From Thalassospiraceae bacterium (GTDB lineage Bacteria; Pseudomonadota; Alphaproteobacteria; Rhodospirillales; Magnetovibrionaceae), in contig DAOVVL010000047.1 in assembly GCA_030637205.1 (NCBI GenBank), forward strand, positions 1 to 9,593: 9,593 nt of DNA, in the 5' to 3' direction. Shown one piece after another: positions 1 to 4,888 of the stretch (position 1 is the first letter of the stretch; each line of letters opens with the position of its first letter). A model generated the notes under the pieces. The model searched no databases and was not told the origin of the DNA. It saw only the letters and a list, made by a program, of their open reading frames with translations. Made by a program: the position numbers and the translations under genes.

Positions 1-431
1 GTACCGTCGCTCATGACGGCGGCAGCAACAACGTTCTGGGTTTTACCCAAACGCATGCGCGTTGCCACTTCGGCTTTACCATTGGAAGCAGTCAGGTTGA
101 AGGAAATGACTTCAGGGCGTGGATTGCCCTCGGCCACGATGTGAATGTGCGTCACGTGATCGCCGGCCGTCATCGGGCTTGCCACCGAAACGGTGATAGG
201 CACGGTGGCGCCGTTTTCGGCGATCTCGGGAAGCTTGATAGAAACCCGGTCGGAACCGGCTGTGCCGGCTGCTCCGCCGGTCATTTTGCCAAGATAGTTG
301 GCAGCATCGTCAGCTGAGGCGTGGGCCTGGGAAGCCAGACCAACACCGGTTACGGCAAGAACGCCCATACCGGCAGCCTTTAGAAGGGCGCGGCGGTCCA
401 TTTCAACCATGTTGAAAATATCTTTGTTCAT
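1..431 (-). CDS. soxY: SoxY, sulfur-carrier subunit of the thiosulfate-oxidising Sox complex (3' end missing)
   Basis: SoxY pairs with SoxZ in the periplasm and carries sulfur intermediates of thiosulfate oxidation on a cysteine near its C-terminus. Only the first 143 codons are here. The carrier cysteine motif (GGCGG) would lie beyond the left edge and cannot be checked. Residues 12-18 (DRRALLK) form a twin-arginine motif followed by a hydrophobic stretch and an AHA-SA cleavage region near residue 38, so the protein is exported folded by Tat, as is usual for SoxY. The mature part shows the family's beta-sandwich pattern, with an NGATVPITVSV segment and a later HVTHIHIVAEGNPRP segment. The ATG at 429-431 is preceded by AGAGGT at a good distance. 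It follows soxX by 36 bases on the same strand, so the two are probably co-transcribed, with soxZ expected next outside the window. Confidence 0.93.
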   Translation of the reverse strand, partial: MNKDIFNMVEMDRRALLKAAGMGVLAVTGVGLASQAHASADDAANYLGKMTGGAAGTAGSDRVSIKLPEIAENGATVPITVSVASPMTAGDHVTHIHIVAEGNPRPEVISFNLTASNGKAEVATRMRLGKTQNVVAAAVMSDG

Positions 432-467
432 TTTGACCTCTTTTTCGCTAAAAAAAATTCAAATGCC

Positions 468-920
468 TTATTTCAAGGTCATCAGATACGCGACCACGTC
501 TTCGACTTCCTGTGCCGAAAGAATGGGTACGCCGACAAACTTCTTCAAAACGCGGTGTTGGCCGTTTTTGTAGAAGCTCGGCATCATCGTATCGTCATTG
601 ATGACTTTGGCATCGACGATGCGCATACGAAGTTCAGCCTCGGAGAAATCAGCGCCGGGGGTCTCAATAGCCGGGCCAGTTAAACCGTGAAACTGTTGTT
701 CGGGAATGGGCATCACGTGGCAAGCAAGGCAATTGCCTTTTTTGCGATTGATAGCAGTTGCACGACCAGCCTCGGCATCGCCGGGGGCACCGGTCAAAGA
801 CACAGGAATGGTCCCGTCAACAACTTCGAAGGTAGTCAATTCTTCTGCTTGTGCGCTGAAGCTGATAGCACCAGCAACGGCAACGCCAAAGGCGGTTGCC
901 AAGAGTTTTGAGTGTTTCAT
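468..920 (-). CDS. soxX: SoxX, monohaem c-type cytochrome subunit of SoxAX
   Basis: SoxX forms the SoxAX cytochrome with SoxA, which starts the Sox cycle by oxidatively joining thiosulfate to the SoxY cysteine in the periplasm. The 150-residue product has a Sec signal peptide (hydrophobic residues 6-22, cleavage likely after AQA at 25). It has one haem-c site, CLACH at 64-68, and a TMMPSFY segment at 111-117 whose Met113 is the likely sixth haem ligand. The C-terminal segment around LSAQEVEDVVAYLMTLK is the usual terminal helix of class I cytochromes. I chose the ATG at 918-920 because GGGAGG sits just upstream and the signal peptide begins there. A longer in-frame start at 977 would add 19 unlikely residues. 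Gene order soxX-soxY is classical. soxA is not in the visible part. Confidence 0.94.
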   Translation of the reverse strand: MKHSKLLATAFGVAVAGAISFSAQAEELTTFEVVDGTIPVSLTGAPGDAEAGRATAINRKKGNCLACHVMPIPEQQFHGLTGPAIETPGADFSEAELRMRIVDAKVINDDTMMPSFYKNGQHRVLKKFVGVPILSAQEVEDVVAYLMTLK

Positions 921-1088
921 TGTCCCTCCCATAAGCTGGGCCGACTTTAGGTCGACCTTAAGCTCCGGAATTACCAAATCCGTCCTTCAAATGAAGATTG
1001 GACTTGAAGCGAAATAACTGAACATTTGCGAAGGCCCCTCTATTTGTGTGTCTCGGGGGAGTTTATTGATCTACGCAGATATTCAGTT

Positions 1089-1117
1089 CCTATAGTTGTC
1101 ATGTGAGTACATGACAG
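1089..1117 (-). promoter_or_regulatory. Candidate sigma70-type promoter for soxXY
   Basis: On the minus strand a CTGTCA box (plus 1112-1117, four of six matches to TTGACA) is followed after exactly 17 bases by TATAGG (plus 1089-1094, four of six to TATAAT). The spacer is almost filled by the perfect dyad at 1097-1116. The implied leader to soxX is about 160 bases. Each box alone is weak, so the call rests on the spacing and the coincidence with the dyad. Confidence 0.4.
1097..1116. promoter_or_regulatory. Perfect 8+8 inverted repeat, candidate operator upstream of soxX
   Basis: TGTCATGT, four bases (GAGT), then ACATGACA form a perfect dyad of 20 bases. A second, smaller dyad (GTGCT, six bases, AGCAC) lies next to it at 1119-1134. 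Position and symmetry suit a dimeric repressor that would block RNA polymerase. Sox operons in related bacteria are repressed by ArsR-family persulfide-responsive proteins, but I do not recognise this exact site and no such regulator gene is visible in the window. Confidence 0.45.
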
Positions 1118-1344
1118 TGTGCTTATAGTAGCACGTCGATACATTAGGCCAATAAGATGTAACCTATCAACCTATATCTAATCCCTTTTAGGGCATATTT
1201 TCTGCCGCTTTGAGACGACAGACGACCCTGTCAGTGTCTTAATATTAGAGAATTGCTTTATACGGGATTTGCTTCCCTCGGGGTATTGGGATGGCCCCCA
1301 AATGGGGTTGGGGTTTTCCCTTAGTCGGCAAAATGGCGCAAATA

Positions 1345-1375
1345 TGAAAAAAGGGCAGACCGAAGTCTGCCCTTT
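1345..1375 (-). terminator. Rho-independent terminator of the YeeE/YedE transporter gene
   Basis: On the minus strand a perfect 11-base-pair stem (AAAGGGCAGAC with GTCTGCCCTTT) encloses a TTCG loop closed by C-G, the very stable UUCG tetraloop. It is followed by a run of T (A-tract at plus 1347-1352). It begins about 36 bases after the stop codon at 1412. The opposite strand lacks a T run as good, so it mainly serves the minus strand. It separates the transporter transcript from soxXY. Confidence 0.9.
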
Positions 1376-1411
1376 ATAATTGATATCAATGCACTACTGA
1401 AAAGACTGTAA

Positions 1412-2521
1412 TCAGTCTGCGCGACTGAACACGGCCTTGAGGCCGCCAAGCACGGAATCTTCTTCCAACGCCCTGAGGCCCCACACCGCACCGAACAGAA
1501 TCGACAAAAGCGCGATCAGCGATCCAAAGGACAGGGTCGACATGCCGGTAATGCCCTGGCCAATGGTGCAGCCCAGCGCCAAAACGCCGCCAACACCCAT
1601 AATCGCGGCCCCGATCAGGTGGCGGATCATGTCTGAACGCTCAGTAAAGGCCTCTATATAAAAAGTTTTGCTGGAAACCGCCATCAGGAAGGATCCCGCA
1701 ATGACGCCGCCGACCGTGGCGATGCCAAAGTTGATGGTGGAGCCGGTAAACGTCATCAGGTACTGGATGGTTTCAGCGGTCGGCGAGATAAAGGTGAACG
1801 ATGCCAGCTGGGTCGGCTCAAAATCGTCATATCCCAGCACGCCGGTAATCCACCAGCCCGCAGGGACCAGCAAACCGATGATGATGCCGGCCGCCATATC
1901 CGGCGGTGAGGCGCGAAATTCTGCGCTTTTAAAGATATAAACCAGCATGGCGCCGCCAATAATCAAGGCCATTGCCAAACGAATGCTTTCGGTTTCGGCG
2001 TTCATCAGGCGGGCCACCATTTCGACCATGGAAGATGTTTCCAGCTTTGAGGTCTCGGCCAGGTTGATGTTGGTTTTTTCCAGCTCAAGGCGCGCCAGCC
2101 CGATCAGGCCGCGCAGCGTCATATAAGCGAAAATACCCATGACCATGAAGACAACGATGGATTTAAGGTTGCCACCGCCGATTCGCACCAGCGTTTTGTT
2201 GCCACAGCCCCCGGCCATGGTCATGCCAAAGCCAAACAGAAGCCCGCCGACAATGGCGCCCAACCAGCCCAGATTGCTCGACAGATAGATCGATTCGCTC
2301 AGCTCCACCTGGCCCGCGACCTGCAGGGCCTGCGAACCCAGAATGGCGACCGCAATGGCCAGCATCCAGGCGCGAAAGCGGTTACTTTCGCCCATGAAAA
2401 CCATGTCCGAAACGGCACCCATGGTGCAGAAATTGGTTTTATTGGCGGTGGCACCAAAGATCAGCCCGGCGGCAAAACCGGCCGTTGCGATCAGGGTAGT
2501 AATGGAAAGTTCGTCTTCCAT
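1412..2521 (-). CDS. YeeE/YedE-family membrane transporter, SoxT-like (thiosulfate or other sulfur compound)
   Basis: This 369-residue integral membrane protein belongs to the YeeE/YedE family (sulfur transport), whose characterised members take up thiosulfate through conserved cysteines. Signature segments are visible: NKTNFCTMGAVSDM at 27-40 with Cys32, MAGGCGNKTLVRIGGGN at 102-118 with Cys106, and ALGCTIGQGITGMSTLS at 315-331 with Cys318. The two halves are pseudo-repeats, each with several hydrophobic helices, split by a polar stretch at about 143-180. The start is fixed by GGGAGA (plus 2528-2533) seven bases before the ATG. Its position just upstream of soxXY, in the same direction, makes SoxT a reasonable name. 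SoxT-type proteins have been linked to sulfur-compound import and to sox signalling, but the substrate cannot be read from the sequence. It has its own terminator, so it is probably not in the soxXY transcript. Confidence 0.85.
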   Translation of the reverse strand: MEDELSITTLIATAGFAAGLIFGATANKTNFCTMGAVSDMVFMGESNRFRAWMLAIAVAILGSQALQVAGQVELSESIYLSSNLGWLGAIVGGLLFGFGMTMAGGCGNKTLVRIGGGNLKSIVVFMVMGIFAYMTLRGLIGLARLELEKTNINLAETSKLETSSMVEMVARLMNAETESIRLAMALIIGGAMLVYIFKSAEFRASPPDMAAGIIIGLLVPAGWWITGVLGYDDFEPTQLASFTFISPTAETIQYLMTFTGSTINFGIATVGGVIAGSFLMAVSSKTFYIEAFTERSDMIRHLIGAAIMGVGGVLALGCTIGQGITGMSTLSFGSLIALLSILFGAVWGLRALEEDSVLGGLKAVFSRAD

Positions 2522-2979
2522 GCGGATTCTCCCAAGAATGAAGCAATTACAATGGCTTAATTTGTTTTTATTGATTGGAGATCCGGTCGGGTAGGTCCGA
2601 TTCTCGGTCGATGTTGAAGTGTGGTATAATCCATTTTACAGGATGTGTATATTCGAAACTACTAATTCAGCGCCGGTTTTGCCAATACCGGGGTGTATTA
2701 CACCTTCGGTTCGCCGCGATTGTTCCATTAGTATCAAATAGTTACATAAAAAGAATGACCGTGTGCGCTGTGTACTACCCACAATGTGCCTGCAAAGAAT
2801 AGATTGCACTTATATAAGAAGAATCTAAACTCACTGCAGATCAAGGAGATCACGCGAACGCACGGCAGACGTACCCTGAGGGGGGTAAGTAAACGCCGCG
2901 TTATGAAACGTGTGACCTTCAAGAGCCTGTAGTGCCCGCAAACAATGTGGCTCACATCTGCAAACTTGGGAGAACTAAA
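2522..2979. other. Divergent regulatory gap between the transporter gene and dsrE2
   Basis: This 458-base gap should hold promoters firing both ways, leftward for the transporter and rightward for dsrE2. A TATAAT hexamer lies at 2625-2630 (plus strand) without a convincing -35 box. Two abutting dyads occupy 2673-2704. A TATATAAG string at 2811-2818 is another possible -10 for dsrE2, with only a poor -35 match. A strong ribosome-binding-like AAGGAG at 2843-2848 has no start codon behind it. Near dsrE2, ATGTG-GCT-CACAT at 2945-2957 could form a small hairpin or protein site in the leader. No protein gene is supported here. Confidence 0.6.
2673..2704. promoter_or_regulatory. Two abutting dyads, candidate operators in the divergent region
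   Basis: CCGGTTTTGCCAATACCGG (2673-2691) is a 19-base dyad with a single mismatched pair (8 of 9 pairs complementary about a central C). It is directly followed by GGTGTA-T-TACACC (2692-2704), a perfect 6+6 dyad. A third overlapping symmetry, AATAC-CGGGGT-GTATT at 2684-2699, links them. Such stacking in a divergent intergenic region suggests binding of a dimeric regulator. The RHH protein encoded downstream is one candidate, but nothing in the sequence proves it. Confidence 0.4.
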
Positions 2980-3480
2980 ATGCCTAACGAAGGTAGCAAC
3001 AACAAAAAAATGTCGATCATTGTTACGAAGGGAACGCTCGACTGGGCTTACCCGCCGTTCATTCTGGCCACCACGGCCGCCGCAATGGATGTTGACGTAA
3101 CCATGTTTTTCACGTTCTACGGCCTTCAGCTTTTGAAGAAAGATCTCAGCCATCTGCAGATTACCACGCTGGGTAATCCGGGTATGGAAATGCCGATGAT
3201 GGGTATGCACATGACGATGCCAAATATAGTTTCCGCCATTCCTGGCGTTGATGCCGCTGCTTCGGCCATGATGCGCAGCCTGATCAAGAAAAAAGGCGTA
3301 GCCTCGATTCCTGAACTGCGCGATATGGCTGTCGAAAGCGATATAAAAATGATCGGCTGTCAGATGACGCTGGATCTGTTCGAATGGGATGCAAAAGGAA
3401 TGATTCCGGAAATGGAAATCGGCGGCGCGGCACTCTACATGGAAGGTGCCCTGGACGCTGACATCAACCTGTACATCTAA
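2980..3480 (+). CDS. dsrE2: DsrE2-type sulfur-transfer protein (DsrE/DsrF/DrsH-like family)
   Basis: DsrE-like proteins carry sulfur as a cysteine persulfide. The DsrE2 type typically occurs beside tusA, often with a rhodanese gene, in sulfur oxidisers, where it takes part in cytoplasmic sulfur transfer. The 166-residue product has the family marks: an N-terminal beta strand and loop (MSIIVTKGTLDWAYPPF at 11-27), a conserved MTMPN turn at 78-82, GVASIPELRDMA at 106-117, and MIGCQMTLDLF at 124-134 containing Cys127, the only cysteine and the likely persulfide site. The C-terminal GGAALYMEGALDADINLYI segment is also typical. I chose the ATG at 2980 because GGGAGA lies just upstream. A start at 2932 would add 16 residues with no such site. 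Residues 68-80 are unusually methionine-rich. It leads an apparent operon with the RHH gene 22 bases downstream and tusA after that. Confidence 0.87.
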   Translation: MPNEGSNNKKMSIIVTKGTLDWAYPPFILATTAAAMDVDVTMFFTFYGLQLLKKDLSHLQITTLGNPGMEMPMMGMHMTMPNIVSAIPGVDAAASAMMRSLIKKKGVASIPELRDMAVESDIKMIGCQMTLDLFEWDAKGMIPEMEIGGAALYMEGALDADINLYI

Positions 3481-3502
3481 GGTTTGAGAAGGACGTGAAA
3501 GC

Positions 3503-3832
3503 GTGAGCGGTTTACTTAAACAGCAGGAATTTATCTGCGCAGACGACCTCGGCGGTCGAACGCGTTTGGAAGAACTGTTCGGTCTTTGCAATGGTGTGCA
3601 AGATACCGAGTTTCTGCCCGAAAGGCGGTCGTTACGCATTCACGGACACTCTACAACTATCAGATTGGAAAGGGCTTTTTGGAACGTATTGGAAGAACTT
3701 GCAGCGTCTGAGGGAATGACCGTCGTCGTTCTGGTGACTAAAATCCACGATCATTGCAAGTTCGCCAACCAGAAAAACCTCGCTTCCTGTCTCAGGGTTG
3801 CGTGCCTCAAGTTCATCAACATCGGACTTTAA
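3503..3832 (+). CDS. Small cysteine-rich ribbon-helix-helix (RHH_4-type) protein
   Basis: Residues about 41-106 match the RHH_4 pattern: a ribbon strand (RRSLRIHGHSTTIRLE), a first helix (RAFWNVLEELAASEGM), then TVVVLVTKI and a closing NLASCLRVACLKFI helix. Ribbon-helix-helix dimers usually bind DNA through the strand pair, so a transcriptional regulator is the natural guess, though many RHH_4 members are uncharacterised. An added N-terminal segment of about 40 residues has no recognised domain. Five cysteines (12, 29, 85, 96, 101) in 109 residues is high. The GTG at 3503 is chosen because AAGGA (3489-3493) lies nine bases upstream. It sits between dsrE2 and tusA in the same direction, where rhodanese genes are often found in other sulfur oxidisers. 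It may sense sulfur status or autoregulate the operon, which is an inference. Confidence 0.75.
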   Translation: MSGLLKQQEFICADDLGGRTRLEELFGLCNGVQDTEFLPERRSLRIHGHSTTIRLERAFWNVLEELAASEGMTVVVLVTKIHDHCKFANQKNLASCLRVACLKFINIGL

Positions 3833-3909
3833 GGTTGTTACGCTGAACGTTTTTTTAATTTGAAACAGCCTTGAATAATCTTTCGAAAAGATAATAAGGA
3901 ATACAAAAA

Positions 3910-4134
3910 ATGACGACCCAAACACTCGATACCAAAGGTATGAACTGTCCGTTGCCGATTTTGAAAACCAAAAAGGCAATCAAGGGCATGAATGATGGCG
4001 AAACAATTGAAGTGCTTTCCACCGACCCCGGTTCGGTAAAAGATTTTGAAGCATTTTGCAGATCCACCGGCAACAAGCTGATGGAAAGTGCTGAAGATGA
4101 CGGCGTGTTTCGTTATATTATCGAAAAAGCTTAA
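3910..4134 (+). CDS. tusA: TusA-family sulfur carrier protein
   Basis: TusA proteins are small cytoplasmic sulfur carriers that accept a persulfide on a cysteine and hand it on. In sulfur oxidisers they exchange sulfur with rhodanese, DsrE-type proteins and the Dsr or Hdr-like oxidation systems. In other bacteria they serve tRNA thiolation and cofactor synthesis. The 74-residue product has the usual length and the hallmark CPLP motif at 13-16 with Cys13 as sulfur acceptor, followed by the helix KTKKAIKGMNDGE and the strand TIEVLSTDPGSVKDFEAFC. A second cysteine, Cys50, lies in the later helix. AAGGA at 3896-3900 gives the ribosome site nine bases before the ATG. The gene follows the RHH gene by 77 bases and is followed by a hairpin terminator. 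Association with dsrE2 points to the oxidative role rather than tRNA modification. Confidence 0.93.
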   Translation: MTTQTLDTKGMNCPLPILKTKKAIKGMNDGETIEVLSTDPGSVKDFEAFCRSTGNKLMESAEDDGVFRYIIEKA

Positions 4135-4161
4135 TCACAGTTTTTGATGATGCGTTGATAT

Positions 4162-4200
4162 AACCCGGCCGAGACATTCAGTTGTTTTGGCCGGGTTTAT
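4162..4200 (+). terminator. Probable terminator after tusA
   Basis: AACCCGGCC (4162-4170) pairs perfectly with GGCCGGGTT (4189-4197), with an 18-base loop, and is followed by TAT and TTACT rather than a clean T run. It begins 28 bases after the tusA stop codon. The GC-rich stem makes termination or 3'-end protection likely, but the weak T tract means some reading through into the SoxS-like gene is possible. Confidence 0.6.
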
Positions 4201-4236
4201 TACTAGCCACATTCAATAAAAGTCAGAAAAAAAATT

Positions 4237-4656
4237 ATGTTCTCGCGGTTGGCCACAGTTTTAATCTTGCTCGGCTCTATATGGATGCCGAACACCGTGG
4301 CGGCTGCGGAACTGCTTTATTTCCGTTCAGATGCCTGCACCTATTGCGAACAATGGGACGACGAAGTCGGGGCGATCTATTCCAAGACCGACGAAGCAAA
4401 AATAATGACCTTGCGCCCCGTGGACGTTCACGACCCCCAACCCGAAGATATCGCCTTTGTAAAAGGGGTCGTTTTCACCCCGACTTTTGTCGTGGTTGAT
4501 AAGGGCCAAGAAATTGGCCGCATCGTCGGGTATGGCAGCGATTTCTTCTTTTGGGAAAATATGGCGGTGATGATGAAGAACCTGGAAGAAGCCCGCGCTA
4601 CGCGAATTTCGGGCTGTCCGGAAGGTCAGAAAGACCCGGCAAACCAGTTCTGTTAG
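4237..4656 (+). CDS. soxS: SoxS-like periplasmic thioredoxin-fold protein
   Basis: The 139-residue product has a Sec signal peptide (hydrophobic residues 5-16, cleavage near AAA-E at 24) and a thioredoxin fold with a CTYC redox site at 34-37 and the cis-proline TPTF at 81-84. The layout (ELLYFRSDACTYCEQW, an acidic VGAIYSKTDE segment, RPVDVHDPQPED, then GRIVGYGSDFFFW) is that of SoxS, the sox-cluster thioredoxin. SoxS is known in Paracoccus to keep the SoxYZ carrier cysteine reduced and active. Two extra cysteines, Cys127 and the C-terminal Cys139, are not part of the thioredoxin core and might form a disulfide. No strong ribosome site precedes the ATG, only an A-rich stretch, but an in-frame stop at 4204 excludes a much longer form. 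It lies 102 bases after tusA, away from soxXY, and may depend on read-through or its own promoter. A generic thioredoxin-like protein is the alternative. Confidence 0.75.
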   Translation: MFSRLATVLILLGSIWMPNTVAAAELLYFRSDACTYCEQWDDEVGAIYSKTDEAKIMTLRPVDVHDPQPEDIAFVKGVVFTPTFVVVDKGQEIGRIVGYGSDFFFWENMAVMMKNLEEARATRISGCPEGQKDPANQFC

Positions 4657-4770
4657 GCTCTTTGATGGGCCGGGCAGGGCCTGTGCTGCAACACTTCCAC
4701 CCCCCCCAACAAGCCATTTGCATGCCAAATCGACCCCCCAAATTGGCGGGGCGATAAAAGTTCGCTTTAT

Positions 4771-4785
4771 TTCCAACCATTGGAA
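4771..4785. promoter_or_regulatory. Perfect 6+6 dyad upstream of the PAS-GGDEF-EAL gene
   Basis: TTCCAA, three bases (CCA), then TTGGAA form a perfect inverted repeat about 105-120 bases before the gene. A TACAAT hexamer at 4796-4801 (five of six matches to TATAAT) lies eleven bases further, but no well-spaced -35 box is seen. It could be an operator or activator site for the cyclic-di-GMP gene. The evidence is only symmetry and position. Confidence 0.3.
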
Positions 4786-4888
4786 CAAATATGTCTACAA
4801 TTCATTAGGTTAAGGTACTAAATTATTTTCTCAGGAATGTGCATGGGGGTGTCTGCATTCACTGTTGTTAGCTGTGTTCGGGGGAACT

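Larger units (their letters stand above)
921..1411. other. Non-coding gap between the transporter gene and soxX
   Basis: This 491-base stretch has no credible gene on either strand. From right to left it holds the transporter terminator (near 1345-1375), a G-rich patch at 1280-1313, an 11-base CCCT-TTT-AGGG hairpin at 1182-1192, a tandem AACCTAT repeat at 1161-1175, and two neighbouring dyads at 1097-1134. The rest is a probable soxX leader of about 160 bases. That leader contains a self-complementary 10-mer AGGTCGACCT at 949-958. The gap is much longer than the spacers inside the operons, which fits a regulated promoter region for sox genes. Confidence 0.7.

Noticed and set aside
468..977. 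Longer SoxX start at 977
   Set aside because: The extra 19 residues precede a complete signal peptide, and the GGGAGG site supports the start at 920.
1161..1175. Tandem AACCTAT repeat as a possible CRISPR or iteron array
   Set aside because: Only two short copies are present, with no spacers and no replication or cas gene nearby.
2843..2848. Strong AAGGAG ribosome-binding-like site in the divergent gap
   Set aside because: No ATG, GTG or TTG follows at a usable distance, so it does not start a gene.
2903..2932. Nine-codon ATG frame (MKRVTFKSL) upstream of dsrE2 as a possible leader peptide
   Set aside because: There is no ribosome site at a suitable distance, no run of regulatory codons, and no terminator/antiterminator pair after it.
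2734..3639. A 301-codon open frame on the minus strand covering all of dsrE2
   Set aside because: It lies antisense to a gene with clear family motifs and a good ribosome site, its translation is rich in His, Arg and Ser without domain character, and it spans a non-coding gap. It is a shadow frame.
3632..3979. A 115-codon minus-strand frame across the RHH/tusA junction
   Set aside because: It overlaps two plus-strand genes with recognisable domains and has no recognisable product.
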